Assembly: GCF_023146395.1 (NCBI RefSeq)
Contig: NZ_JAGLCD010000006.1
Location: 1 to 64,000, forward strand
Reading direction: 5' to 3'
DNA: 64,000 nt
Source: Aeromicrobium sp.
Lineage (GTDB): Bacteria > Actinomycetota > Actinomycetes > Propionibacteriales > Nocardioidaceae
Part shown: positions 7,684 to 15,410 of the stretch, in pieces
Position numbering within the stretch: position 1 is the first letter of the stretch
How the letters are laid out: every line of letters starts with the position of its first letter
Notes under the pieces: model-generated
Told to the model about the DNA's origin: nothing
Database searches by the model: none
Seen by the model: only the letters and a program-made list of their open reading frames with translations
Position numbers and translations under genes: made by a program

Positions 7684-8361
7684 TCAGAACAGGCGAAGGC
7701 TCGGGTCGTCGATGCCGCGGAGGGCGTCGTAGTCGACGACGACGCACTCGATGCCGCGATCGGTCGCCAGGGTGCGGGCCTGGGGCTTGATCTCCTGCGC
7801 CGCGAAGATGCCGCGGACCGGCCGCAGCTGCGGGTCGCGGTTCATGAGCTCGAGGTAGCGCGTCAGCTGCTCGACGCCGTCGATGTCGCCGCGCCGTTTG
7901 ATCTCGACCGCGACCGCTGCACCGCCCGCGTCGCGACACAGCAGGTCGACGGGTCCGATCGCCGTCATGAACTCCCGGCGCACGAGGCTCATGCCGTCGC
8001 CGAACGTGGTCGTGTGCTCGGCCAGGAGTTCCTGGAGGTGCTTCTCGACCCCGTCCTTCTGCAGACCCGGATCGATCCCGAGGTCGTGCGCGGAGTCGTG
8101 CAGGACCTCCTCGATGCGGATCCGCAGGGTGTCGTCGGACTTGGTGGCCGAGACGGTCCACTCCGCGACCCCGTCGTCGGCGACCCCCTCGCGCAACGAG
8201 CACGGAGGGCTCATCCAGTTGAGCGGCTTGTAGGAGCCGCCGTCGGAGTGGATCAGCACCGACCCGTCCGACTTGACCATGATGAGACGGGTGGCGAGCG
8301 GCAGGTGCGCGGTGAGGCGGCCGGCATAGTCGACCTGGCACCGCGCGACGACGAGTCGCAT
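7684..8361 (-). CDS. nucS: Endonuclease NucS (mismatch-specific, EndoMS)
   Basis: Actinobacterial and archaeal mismatch repair nuclease that cuts both strands around a mismatch, replacing MutS/MutL. The 225-residue protein has the N-terminal DNA-binding/dimerisation half and a C-terminal RecB-like nuclease core: Asp139 (GPVDLL), Glu153-x-Lys155 (VEIKRRG) and Gln165-xxx-Tyr169 ([12 protein letters not shown]). It ends in SLRLF, a typical beta-clamp-binding tail. It is separated by 13 bp from the upstream lipoprotein gene and is probably co-transcribed with it. Length and motifs agree with the family. Confidence 0.94.
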   Translation of the reverse strand: MRLVVARCQVDYAGRLTAHLPLATRLIMVKSDGSVLIHSDGGSYKPLNWMSPPCSLREGVADDGVAEWTVSATKSDDTLRIRIEEVLHDSAHDLGIDPGLQKDGVEKHLQELLAEHTTTFGDGMSLVRREFMTAIGPVDLLCRDAGGAAVAVEIKRRGDIDGVEQLTRYLELMNRDPQLRPVRGIFAAQEIKPQARTLATDRGIECVVVDYDALRGIDDPSLRLF

Positions 8362-8374
8362 CAGGCGTCCCGCC

Positions 8375-8782
8375 TCACCTGCGGGTGAGCGTGCCGAGGT
8401 CGAACACGAGCCCCTCGGGGGTGACCTCGCCGACCAGGTCGTTGCCGTCCAGGCCCGCGAAGGTCACGACCCCGTCCTGCAGCGTGTAGGTGCCGGTGAG
8501 GAAGTCGACGTTGCCCTGGAAGTCCCAGGTGAAGGTGCCGTCGGCCTGGAAGTGGGCGGTCCAGTCGGCGGCGTCGTCGCGCCACGTGCCGACCAGGTCG
8601 GAGGCGGTCTCCGGGACGTCCGACGTCGGGCTCGCGGTGGGCGTGGGCTCGCCGGGCTCGGCCGACGTCGTCGCCGACGGGCTGGGCGTGGAGTCCGGCT
8701 CGGAGCCCTCCTCCCCGCACGCTGTCAGCACGAGGCACGCGGCCAGTGCCGCGCCGATGGTCCAGACCTGTGTTCGTGACAA
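8375..8782 (-). CDS. Lipoprotein of unknown function
   Basis: A 135-residue exported lipoprotein: short basic N-terminus, hydrophobic core and lipobox LTAC at about residues 19-22, then a Ser/Thr/Pro-rich linker and a small C-terminal domain with regular beta strands ([35 protein letters not shown]) like a lipocalin-type barrel. I choose the TTG at 8782 because AGGGAG lies 6 nt upstream and this gives a normal signal peptide; an upstream GTG at 8839 would add 19 polar residues before it. Shares an operon with nucS. Confidence 0.75.
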   Translation of the reverse strand: MSRTQVWTIGAALAACLVLTACGEEGSEPDSTPSPSATTSAEPGEPTPTASPTSDVPETASDLVGTWRDDAADWTAHFQADGTFTWDFQGNVDFLTGTYTLQDGVVTFAGLDGNDLVGEVTPEGLVFDLGTLTRR

Positions 8783-8863
8783 CTTCCGCTCCCTGTCGAT
8801 CAGTACGTCGGCACCCTGTCCCTCAGGCCGAAAACACACGCTAGTGTGTCACGACCCCTCACG

Positions 8864-8877
8864 TTACCCAGGAGTAG
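8864..8877. promoter_or_regulatory. Degenerate TTACC-type palindrome before hbd
   Basis: TTACCCAGGAGTAG keeps the TAC-N6-GTA core and the full left arm of the palindrome seen at meaA and the thiolase. It overlaps the AGGAG ribosome site and ends 2 bp before the ATG, downstream of a TAGTGT -10 at 8842-8847. An ACACAC/GTGTGT dyad at 8835-8850 spans that -10. Confidence 0.4.
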
Positions 8878-8879
8878 AC

Positions 8880-10052
8880 ATGCAGGAGATCGTCGATCGT
8901 CTGACCGCCTCGGACCCCGGGTCCGAGACCGCGCGGACCCTCGTCCTTCCGTACCTCAACCACGCCGCGACGATGCTCGAGAGCGGCTACGCGACCCGCG
9001 CCGACATCGACGCCGGCATGCGCTTCGGCTGCGGCTACCCCGTCGGCCCCATCGCCCTGATCGAGGGTCTTGGCGCGCAGACCGTGATCGACGGGCTCAC
9101 CGAGCTGCACGCGAAGACCGGCGATCCCCTGCACGTCCCCGCCCCGATCCTGTCGGACCTGGCGGGCGCCGCGGGCGAGGCCGAGACCACGCCGCAGCTG
9201 CGTCACGACGTCACGCGCATCGGCGTCGTCGGCACCGGCACGATGGCGTCCGGGATCGTGCAGGTCTTCGCGCAGGCCGGCTACGGCGTCACGTACGTGG
9301 GCCGCTCGCAGGACAAGCTCGACGCCGTCGTCGGGTACATCACCAAGAACCTCGACCGGGCCGTGGCCAAGGGCAAGCTCGACGAGGACGGCAAGTCGTC
9401 GGTGCTCGAGCGCCTGACCGGGTCGACCGAGCGCGAGGCGCTGGGGGGCGTCGACGTCGTGGTCGAGGCCATCGCCGAGGACCTCGAGATCAAGCGGGAG
9501 CTCTTCCGCGACCTCGACCGCATCGCCAAGCCCGGTGCGATCCTGGCCACCACGACGTCCTCGCTGTCGATCGCCGACCTGGCGGCCCAGACCGGTCGTC
9601 CGGGCGACGTCGTGGGCATCCACTTCTTCAATCCCGCGCCGATCATGAAGCTCGTCGAGGTCGTGTCGGCCGAGACGACCTCGCCCGAGGTCGCCGAGAC
9701 GGCCAAGGCCCTGAGCCTGAACGTGGGCAAGCACCCGGTCTCCTGCGGCGACCGGGCCGGATTCATCGTCAACGCCCTGCTGTTCCCGTACCTCAACGAC
9801 GCGATCAAGCTGCACGAGGACGGCGGCGGCTCGCTGGAAGAGATCGACACCGCGATCAAGGACAACGCGAAGCTCCCGATGGGGCCGTTCGAGCTGCTCG
9901 ACGTCGTGGGCAACGACGTGTCCCTCGCGATCGAGCAGACGCTGTTCGGCGCGTTCGGTCACCAGGGCTGGGCGCCCGCGTCCACGCTGGAGAAGCTCGT
10001 CGCCGAGGGCAAGCTGGGTCGCAAGACCAAGGCGGGCTTCCACACGTACTGA
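8880..10052 (+). CDS. hbd: 3-hydroxybutyryl-CoA dehydrogenase with an extra N-terminal domain
   Basis: NAD(P)-dependent interconversion of acetoacetyl-CoA and 3-hydroxybutyryl-CoA. The 390-residue protein is about 100 longer than a standard Hbd. The Rossmann domain begins near residue 112 (GVVGTGTMASG, Gly-rich loop at 118-125), the catalytic His248 is in HFFNPAPIMKLVE, and the 3HCDH C-terminal domain follows. The N-terminal ~95 residues resemble a further copy of that C-terminal domain (compare LVLPYLNHAATMLESG with LLFPYLNDAIKLHEDG; CGYPVGPIALIEGLG with KLPMGPFELLDVVG). This gives a C-N-C arrangement. AGGAG precedes the ATG. It fits between the thiolase (14189) and Ccr (12122) reactions. 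Confidence 0.9.
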   Translation: MQEIVDRLTASDPGSETARTLVLPYLNHAATMLESGYATRADIDAGMRFGCGYPVGPIALIEGLGAQTVIDGLTELHAKTGDPLHVPAPILSDLAGAAGEAETTPQLRHDVTRIGVVGTGTMASGIVQVFAQAGYGVTYVGRSQDKLDAVVGYITKNLDRAVAKGKLDEDGKSSVLERLTGSTEREALGGVDVVVEAIAEDLEIKRELFRDLDRIAKPGAILATTTSSLSIADLAAQTGRPGDVVGIHFFNPAPIMKLVEVVSAETTSPEVAETAKALSLNVGKHPVSCGDRAGFIVNALLFPYLNDAIKLHEDGGGSLEEIDTAIKDNAKLPMGPFELLDVVGNDVSLAIEQTLFGAFGHQGWAPASTLEKLVAEGKLGRKTKAGFHTY

Positions 10053-10073
10053 GTCCAGCCGCGACACCCGCGA

Positions 10074-10105
10074 CGAGGCCGGTAACCCCAGGGGTGCCGG
10101 CCTCG
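10074..10105. terminator. Hairpin terminator after hbd
   Basis: The stem CGAGGCCGG (10074-10082) pairs with CCGGCCTCG (10097-10105), with an inner CCCC/GGGG pairing in the loop, followed by TTGTCGTGTC. It lies 21 bp after the stop. Confidence 0.7.
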
Positions 10106-10139
10106 TTGTCGTGTCTGGGGGAGGACAGGACGGTGGCCG

Positions 10140-10517
10140 GTGTCGACGCTTCGCCGGATCGCGACGTGGGTACGTCGCGCGACCTGGGCGGTCACCGCCG
10201 CAGCGGTCGTGATCGCCGTCGCCGTCGCGATGTTCGACGCCGGGCGTCACTCGGCGGGCGACCGCGAGCTGACGGTCTCGCCGGCCGGTGACCGCGACCT
10301 CGTGGCGGCCGCCGTGGCCGACGTCGAGGCTCAGGGCCTGCGCTGTACGCGTGCTCCCTCGCTGGCCGACGGCATCGTGTTCGAGCGGCTCGACGGCACG
10401 GTCGCGCTGATCTCCTTCGACGAGGCGCTCGTCCAGGCGCGGTCCGGGGCTGGCTGGGTGCGCTGGTACTGCTCCTGGGCCGGGCAGGCCCCGGTGGGGC
10501 CGCAGGGCGCCGCCTAG
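10140..10517 (+). CDS. Single-pass membrane protein of unknown function
   Basis: A 125-residue protein with a basic N-terminus and one membrane segment (about 15-32, TWAVTAAAVVIAVAVAMF), then an extracytoplasmic domain of about 90 residues. The GTG at 10140 is the only sensible start; the ribosome site is weak. No recognised motif. It is followed 9 bp later by the small zinc-binding-type protein, which appears to have its own promoter. Confidence 0.6.
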   Translation: MSTLRRIATWVRRATWAVTAAAVVIAVAVAMFDAGRHSAGDRELTVSPAGDRDLVAAAVADVEAQGLRCTRAPSLADGIVFERLDGTVALISFDEALVQARSGAGWVRWYCSWAGQAPVGPQGAA

Positions 10518-10520
10518 GAT
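10515..10520 (+). promoter_or_regulatory. -10 box of a leaderless promoter (gene at 10527)
   Basis: TAGGAT followed by CGAGAG and then GTG: exactly 6 nt, the same spacing as at meaA, ligA and others. The hexamer overlaps the end of the preceding gene. Confidence 0.5.
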
Positions 10521-10526
10521 CGAGAG

Positions 10527-10790
10527 GTGCCCCGTCGTCGCCCGCCCCGCCCCGTGGGACGTCGACTCGTGGTCGACCAGACGACCGAGGTGCGGGCCGG
10601 GCGCGAGTGGCACGTCCGGCGCCTGACCGGAGCGACCTCCGGCAAGACGTACACGTGCCCCGGGTGCCACCGCCCGGTGCCGGCCGGCACGGGCCACGTC
10701 GTGGTCTGGCCGGTCGTCGCGGCGCTTCTCAGCGCGTCCGCGCTCGACGAGCGCCGGCACTGGCACACCGCGTGCTGGGCGCGCGCCTGA
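10527..10790 (+). CDS. Small putative zinc-binding protein
   Basis: An 87-residue basic protein. A CPGC pair near residues 44-47 and a C-terminal RHWHTAC cluster near 77-83 make a plausible Cys2-His-Cys zinc site flanking a short hydrophobic stretch (VVVWPVVAALLSASAL). It resembles small conserved actinobacterial proteins often annotated ATP/GTP-binding without evidence. The GTG start is supported by a -10 box 6 nt upstream. Function unknown. Confidence 0.65.
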   Translation: MPRRRPPRPVGRRLVVDQTTEVRAGREWHVRRLTGATSGKTYTCPGCHRPVPAGTGHVVVWPVVAALLSASALDERRHWHTACWARA

Positions 10791-10807
10791 GGCGCGCTCC
10801 CAGCACG
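10771..10807. terminator. Bidirectional hairpin terminator
   Basis: CGTGCTGGG (10771-10779) with GCGCGCC pairs across a TGA loop with GGCGCGC and CCCAGCACG (to 10807). The stop codon of the small protein gene is the loop; the convergent coiled-coil gene ends at 10816. Confidence 0.7.
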
Positions 10808-10815
10808 GTGGGTCG

Positions 10816-12006
10816 TCAGTCCTGCTGCGCCTCGGGGCGGTCGGTCTCGGGATCGGCCACCTCGTCGACCGCGGCGACGTCGTCGCGGTCGCTGGTCTCG
10901 GAGACCGAGCCGTCGTCGGCACCGGACTGCTGCGACTCGGCCGCGTCCGACTCTGACGCCGCGGTCGCGGCCGAGGGCGCGAAGGTCGCGACGATGTCGC
11001 GCAGCTGACCCATCTGCGACACGATCCCGTCGCGCTTGCGCTCCAGGTCGGCGACCTCCTCGCGCAGCGAGCGGGTGTGGCGCTCGACCTCGGTCGTGGT
11101 CGTGACGCGCACGTTGTCGGCCTCGGCGGTCGCCTGCGCGACGATGTTGCCCGCCTCGGTGCGAGCGTTCTCGATGAGCTGGGCAGCCTCCCGGCTGGCG
11201 TCGTCACGCGACTTCGCGGCGTTGGCCAGCACCTCGCGGGAGCGGTCGTCGGCGGCCTGGGCCCGGGCCTCGGCGTCCGCGACGAGCTTGGACGTCTTGG
11301 CCACGGCGCTCTCGTGGTTCTCCGAGGCCTCGCGTGCCAGACGCTCCTTCTCGACCGCCAGCACGCGGCGTGCCTCGGAGACCTCACGGTCGGCGGCGGC
11401 CCGGGCCTGCTCGACCTCCCGGGTCGCGGTGAGGCGCATGGACTCGGCGTCCTGCTCGGCCGCGACGCGGAGCCGCTCGGCCTCGCGCTCGGCCTGGTCG
11501 CGCAGGTCGGCGGCGTAGGACTGGGCCTCGGCGTTCTTGGTCTCGGCCTCGTCGAGCAGCGCCTTGCGCTTGGTCTCGATCTCGCTGGTGGTGCGCGAGC
11601 GCAGCTCCTCGCTCTCCTGCTTGGCGGCGGCGACCATGAGGGTCGCGTCCTCGCGCGCCTTGGTGAGCGTCTCGTCGGCCTCGCGGCGGGCCTTGGCCCG
11701 GACCTCCTCGGCCTCCTGCTCGGCCAGGCCGAGCAGCTGCGCGGCGTGATTGCCCAGGCCCGTGTAGGTCGGGCGCTCGACAGCCTCCACACGGTCCTTG
11801 AGCTGCTCGAGCTGCTGGGTCAGCTCGGCGTTCTTGCGGTTGGCGTCCTGCACGGCCTTGGCGGCCTTGGACAGCTCGGCCGACTGCGAGCGCACCCACG
11901 CGTCGACGGCGTCCGGGTCGTACCCACCTCGTCGCGCGGGCGGGAACGAGGCCGACGACGGCGACTTGGCGGCATCGAAGATCGACAATCCGGACTGATC
12001 GGACAT
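10816..12006 (-). CDS. DivIVA/Scy-like coiled-coil protein
   Basis: A 396-residue acidic protein, nearly all coiled coil between about residues 45 and 330. A short N-terminal region with YDPDAVDAWVRSQ resembles the DivIVA/Wag31 N-terminal segment, and NHAAQLLGLAEQEAEEVRAKA matches a motif typical of DivIVA-domain and Scy/FilP-like polar-growth proteins. The C-terminal 60 residues are Ser/Asp/Glu-rich and disordered. The ATG at 12006 has a GAGGAA ribosome site. A role in cell-pole or envelope organisation is inferred from family. Two larger coiled-coil genes are at 22317-26379. Confidence 0.75.
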   Translation of the reverse strand: MSDQSGLSIFDAAKSPSSASFPPARRGGYDPDAVDAWVRSQSAELSKAAKAVQDANRKNAELTQQLEQLKDRVEAVERPTYTGLGNHAAQLLGLAEQEAEEVRAKARREADETLTKAREDATLMVAAAKQESEELRSRTTSEIETKRKALLDEAETKNAEAQSYAADLRDQAEREAERLRVAAEQDAESMRLTATREVEQARAAADREVSEARRVLAVEKERLAREASENHESAVAKTSKLVADAEARAQAADDRSREVLANAAKSRDDASREAAQLIENARTEAGNIVAQATAEADNVRVTTTTEVERHTRSLREEVADLERKRDGIVSQMGQLRDIVATFAPSAATAASESDAAESQQSGADDGSVSETSDRDDVAAVDEVADPETDRPEAQQD

Positions 12007-12062
12007 GGAAGTTCCTCGCAGGTGGGACGACAGGTGGCAGGCAGGTCCCACTCTACCGACGA

Positions 12063-12093
12063 CGGAGGGCGTGGCCCACGGCCACGCCCTCCG
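12063..12093. terminator. Hairpin terminator after ccr
   Basis: A perfect 13-bp stem, CGGAGGGCGTGGC (12063-12075) against GCCACGCCCTCCG (12081-12093), with a 5-nt loop. It separates ccr (minus, ends 12122) from the coiled-coil gene (minus, starts 12006). Confidence 0.75.
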
Positions 12094-12121
12094 ACAAGAG
12101 CTGCTGGATCGAGCGTCTGGC

Positions 12122-13462
12122 TCAGATGCCCCGGAAGCGGTTGATCTCGGTCAGGTGCTTCTCGCGCATCTCCGTGTCGCGGACACCGAGGCCCTCCTCC
12201 GGGGCCAGGGCGAGCACGCCGACCTTGCCCTGGTGGAGGTTGTGGTGGACGTCGAGCGACGCCTGGCCGACGTCCTCCAGCTTGTACGTGCGCGAGAGCG
12301 TCGGGTGGATCTTGCCCTGCGCGATGAGGCGGTTGGCCTCGTAGGCCTCGCGGTAGTTCGCGAAGTGGCTCGAGACGATCCGCTTGAGGTTCATCCAGAG
12401 GTAGCGGTTGTCGTACTCGTGCATGAAGCCCGTGGTCGACGCGCAGGTCGTGATGGTGCCGCCCTTGCGAGTCACGTAGACCGAGGCGCCGAAGGTCTCG
12501 CGGCCCGGGTGCTCGAAGACGATGTCGATGTCCTCGCCGCCGGTGAGCTCACGGATCTTCTTGCCGAGACGCTGCCACTCCTTGGGGTTCTGCCGGGTGT
12601 TGTCCTCGTTCCAGAACTTCCAGTTCTCCTCGGAACGGTTGATGACGTGCTCGGCGCCCATGCTGCGGACGATCTTGGCCTTCTCCTCGTTGGAGACGAC
12701 GCAGATCGGGTTGGCGCCTCCGTTGAGCGCGTACTGCGTGGCGAAGCCGCCCAGGCCGCCCGAGGCGCCCCAGATCAGGACGTTGTCGCCCTGCTTCATG
12801 TTGCCGCCGTTCTTCGACACGAGCTGGCGGTACGCGGTCGCGTTGACCAGGCCGGGGGAGGCGGCCTCCTCCCACGTGAGGTGGTCAGGCTTGGGCAGCA
12901 GCTGGTTCGCCTTGACCAGCGCGATGTGCGCGAGACCGCCGAAGTTGGTCTCGAAGCCCCAGATGCGCTGCTCGGTGTCCATCATGGTGTCGTCGTGACC
13001 GTCGGGCGACTCCAGCTCGACCGACAGGCAGTGCGCGACGACCTCCTGGCCCGGCTTCCACTTCGTGACGCCGTCACCGGTCTTGAGCACCACGCCGGCC
13101 AGATCGGATCCGACGACGTGGTACGGCAGGTCGTGGCGCTTCGTCAGCGGCGAGAGGCGGCCGTAACGCTCCAGGAAGCCGAACGTCGAGACGGGCTCGA
13201 AGATCGAGGTCCACACCGTGTTGTAGTTGATCGCGCTCGCCATGACCGCGACGTAGGCCTCGCCCGGGCCGAGCTCGGGCAGGGCGACGTCCTCGATGTG
13301 GATCGACTTGCGGGGGTCCTTGTCGCGCGAGGCGACACCCTCGAACATGTCGACCTCGTCCTTGTGGACGGTTGCGGCCTTGTAGTGGTCGGGAATCTCG
13401 AGGTTCGCGAAGTCGTCGGCCGCGGTGTCGCCGGCCATGATCGCGTCCAGGATGTGCTGCAC
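12122..13462 (-). CDS. ccr: Crotonyl-CoA carboxylase/reductase
   Basis: NADPH-dependent reductive carboxylation of crotonyl-CoA to (2S)-ethylmalonyl-CoA, the key step of the ethylmalonyl-CoA pathway. The 446-residue MDR-family protein has the CO2-binding residues known from Kitasatospora Ccr at Asn81 (INYN), Phe170-Glu171 (WGFETNFGG) and His366 (SSHFANY), so it should be a true carboxylase rather than a plain crotonyl-CoA reductase. The NADPH site is WGASGGLGGFATQYA. The GTG at 13462 is supported by TTGGAGG 6 nt upstream and by residue numbering. Its own promoter with a palindrome (13496-13512) separates it from the epimerase gene. Confidence 0.95.
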   Translation of the reverse strand: MQHILDAIMAGDTAADDFANLEIPDHYKAATVHKDEVDMFEGVASRDKDPRKSIHIEDVALPELGPGEAYVAVMASAINYNTVWTSIFEPVSTFGFLERYGRLSPLTKRHDLPYHVVGSDLAGVVLKTGDGVTKWKPGQEVVAHCLSVELESPDGHDDTMMDTEQRIWGFETNFGGLAHIALVKANQLLPKPDHLTWEEAASPGLVNATAYRQLVSKNGGNMKQGDNVLIWGASGGLGGFATQYALNGGANPICVVSNEEKAKIVRSMGAEHVINRSEENWKFWNEDNTRQNPKEWQRLGKKIRELTGGEDIDIVFEHPGRETFGASVYVTRKGGTITTCASTTGFMHEYDNRYLWMNLKRIVSSHFANYREAYEANRLIAQGKIHPTLSRTYKLEDVGQASLDVHHNLHQGKVGVLALAPEEGLGVRDTEMREKHLTEINRFRGI

Positions 13463-13495
13463 GAAGAGCCTCCAAGGGTCGTGTAGGTCGCGGCG

Positions 13496-13512
13496 ATGTT
13501 ACCCGCGGGAAA
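13496..13512 (-). promoter_or_regulatory. ccr promoter with TTACC-type palindrome
   Basis: Read on the minus strand, TTTCC-CGCG-GGTAA (13512 to 13499) is the meaA-type palindrome with one mismatch, and its right arm overlaps the -10 hexamer TAACAT (13501-13496). Predicted transcription starts near 13490, giving a leader of about 27 nt that contains the ribosome site. Confidence 0.6.
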
Positions 13513-13556
13513 CATGGTGCGCCACGGAGTGAGGTGTGACGCGGGTCTCGCTGGGG

Positions 13557-14012
13557 TCAGTGACCGCCGTCGCCGGCAGGCTCGACGAGCTCGACGAGCA
13601 CGCCACCGGCGTCCTTCGGGTGCACGAAGTTGACCCGGCTTCCGCCCGTGCCGTTGCGTGCCTCGTCGTACAGCAGGCGCGCGCCGCGCTCGCGGAGCGT
13701 GGCCGAGACGGCGTCGAGGTCGCTCACCCGGTAGGCGAGCTGCTGGATGCCCTGGCCGTTCTTGGCCAGGAACTTGCCGATCGTGGTGTCGGGGGACAGG
13801 GGCGAGAGCAGCTGGATGAAGGAGCCGGAGTCGCCGACGGCGAGCATCGCCTCGCGCACGCCCTGCTCCTCGTTGGTCTCCTCGTGGACGGACTCCAGCC
13901 CGAACAGCGAGGAGTAGAACGTGATCGCCTCGTCGAGGTCGGGCACGGCGATGCCGACGTGGTCGATCGCGATCAGCAGGTGTGCGGGGACAAGGGGGTC
14001 AGTCGCAGACAT
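13557..14012 (-). CDS. mce: Methylmalonyl-CoA/ethylmalonyl-CoA epimerase
   Basis: Vicinal-oxygen-chelate protein of 151 residues that epimerises alkylmalonyl-CoA, here needed to convert the (2S)-ethylmalonyl-CoA made by Ccr into the (2R) form used by MeaA. The N-terminal metal ligand His18 is in IDHVGIAV, and the C-terminal Glu in [10 protein letters not shown]. Where many epimerases have a His pair, this one reads [10 protein letters not shown], so the central ligand is a Gln or lies elsewhere. The ATG at 14012 has a -10 box 6 nt upstream. It is divergent from the thiolase gene. Enzyme family is clear; substrate preference is inferred. Confidence 0.9.
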   Translation of the reverse strand: MSATDPLVPAHLLIAIDHVGIAVPDLDEAITFYSSLFGLESVHEETNEEQGVREAMLAVGDSGSFIQLLSPLSPDTTIGKFLAKNGQGIQQLAYRVSDLDAVSATLRERGARLLYDEARNGTGGSRVNFVHPKDAGGVLVELVEPAGDGGH

Positions 14013-14018
14013 GGGGGC

Positions 14019-14024
14019 AGCGTA
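14019..14024 (-). promoter_or_regulatory. -10 box of a leaderless promoter for the epimerase
   Basis: TACGCT on the minus strand followed by GCCCCC and ATG. The six-base GCCCCC spacer is identical to that between the meaA -10 and its ATG. Confidence 0.5.
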
Positions 14025-14113
14025 GAGCAGATCGTCGCGCCCGCCCGGAGGACCCTGGACCGGACGCGAGCCTCGCGTCGGGTGATCCGGGCCACGTCGG
14101 GGTCGACGGCACG

Positions 14114-14130
14114 TTACCTCTGGGTAAAGT
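14114..14130 (+). promoter_or_regulatory. Thiolase promoter with TTACC-N4-GGTAA palindrome
   Basis: TTACC-TCTG-GGTAA (14114-14127) has perfect 5-bp arms with the same 4-bp spacer length as the meaA site. The right arm overlaps the -10 hexamer TAAAGT (14125-14130). Predicted leader of about 50 nt with AAAGGAG before the ATG. Confidence 0.65.
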
Positions 14131-14188
14131 GGCGGCACCGTCTCCCGGGACCGCCTCGCAGGGAGACCGCCTTCAAAGGAGCTCATCC

Positions 14189-15379
14189 ATGACTCAGACC
14201 GTGATCGTCGCAGGGGCCCGCACCCCGATCGGCCGCCTCCTCGGCGGACTCAAGACCCTGTCCGGATCCGACCTCGGCGGCGTCGCCATCAAGGGCGCCC
14301 TGGAGAAGGCCGGCATCACCGGCGACCAGGTCGACTACGTCATCATGGGCCAGGTCCTGGGTGCCGGCGCCGGGCAGGTTCCCGCGCGCCAGGCGGCCGA
14401 GAAGGGCGGCATCCCGCTCGGCGTCCCCGCGCTCACGGTCAACAAGGTCTGCCTGTCGGGCATCCACGCCATCACGCTGGCCGACGCGCTGATCCAGTCG
14501 GGGCAGTACGACGTCATCGTGGCCGGTGGCCAGGAGTCCATGACGCAGGCGCCGCACCTCCTCACGGGCTCGCGCGAGGGCTTCAAGTACGGCAAGACCA
14601 CGATGCTCGACCACATGGAGTACGACGGCCTGTGGGACGCCATCACCAACCAGGCGATGGGGTCGCTCACCGAGGAGCGCAACGCCGGTGTCGAGACGTT
14701 CTCGCGCGAGGAGCAGGACGCGTTCGGTGCGCGGTCGCACCAGCTCGCCGCCACGGCTCAGAAGAACGGCGTCTTCGACGACGAGATCGTTCCGGTCGAG
14801 ATCCCGCAGCGCAAGGGTGACCCGGTCGTGGTCAGCGCCGACGAGGGCGTGCGCGGCGACACGACCGCCGAGTCGCTGGGCAAGCTGCGTCCGGCGTTCT
14901 CGAAGGAGGGCACCATCACGGCCGGCACCGCCAGCCAGATCTCCGACGGCGCCTGCGCGGTCGTGGTGATGAGCAAGGCCAAGGCCGAGGAGCTCGGCCT
15001 GCCGATCCTGGCCGAGATCGTGTCGCACGGCAACGTCGCCGGACCGGACTCGACGCTGCAGGACCAGCCGGCGAACGCGATCGCCGCGGCTCTGGAGAAG
15101 ACCGACCTGTCGGCCTCGGACCTCGACCTCGTCGAGCTCAATGAGGCCTTCGCGGCGGTCGGCCTGGCCTCGACCAAGAAGCTCGGCGTCTCCGAGGACA
15201 TCGTCAACGTCAACGGTGGTGCGATCTCCCTGGGCCACCCGATCGGCATGAGCGGCGCACGCGTGGTCCTGCACCTGGCGCTCGAGCTCAAGCGTCGCGG
15301 TGGCGGCGTCGGTGCGGCGGCCCTGTGCGGCGGCGGCGGTCAGGGCGACGCCCTGGTCATCCGCGTGCCGCAGTCCTGA
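14189..15379 (+). CDS. Acetyl-CoA C-acetyltransferase (thiolase)
   Basis: Condenses two acetyl-CoA to acetoacetyl-CoA, the entry step of the ethylmalonyl-CoA pathway, or cleaves it in beta-oxidation. The 396-residue protein has the acyl-binding Cys88 (NKVCLSG), NEAFA, the general-base His in [10 protein letters not shown] and the second catalytic Cys in [17 protein letters not shown] precedes the ATG. It is followed 31 bp later by meaB. The same gene sits next to the epimerase in M. tuberculosis (fadA4, from memory). A biosynthetic direction is inferred from context. Confidence 0.93.
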   Translation: MTQTVIVAGARTPIGRLLGGLKTLSGSDLGGVAIKGALEKAGITGDQVDYVIMGQVLGAGAGQVPARQAAEKGGIPLGVPALTVNKVCLSGIHAITLADALIQSGQYDVIVAGGQESMTQAPHLLTGSREGFKYGKTTMLDHMEYDGLWDAITNQAMGSLTEERNAGVETFSREEQDAFGARSHQLAATAQKNGVFDDEIVPVEIPQRKGDPVVVSADEGVRGDTTAESLGKLRPAFSKEGTITAGTASQISDGACAVVVMSKAKAEELGLPILAEIVSHGNVAGPDSTLQDQPANAIAAALEKTDLSASDLDLVELNEAFAAVGLASTKKLGVSEDIVNVNGGAISLGHPIGMSGARVVLHLALELKRRGGGVGAAALCGGGGQGDALVIRVPQS

Positions 15380-15410
15380 TCGCGCTGTCCTGACGTCGGT
15401 CGGTCGAAGC

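Noticed and set aside
8782..8839. GTG start at 8839 for the lipoprotein
   Set aside because: It would place 19 polar residues before the signal peptide; the TTG at 8782 has a well-spaced ribosome site.
10074..10105. GGTAA at 10081 as an operator
   Set aside because: It belongs to the terminator hairpin after hbd and has no TTACC arm at the proper distance.
8859..11792. A 977-codon antisense open frame spanning hbd and several small genes
   Set aside because: It runs across three gene boundaries and terminators and has no recognisable protein features; a GC-skew artefact.
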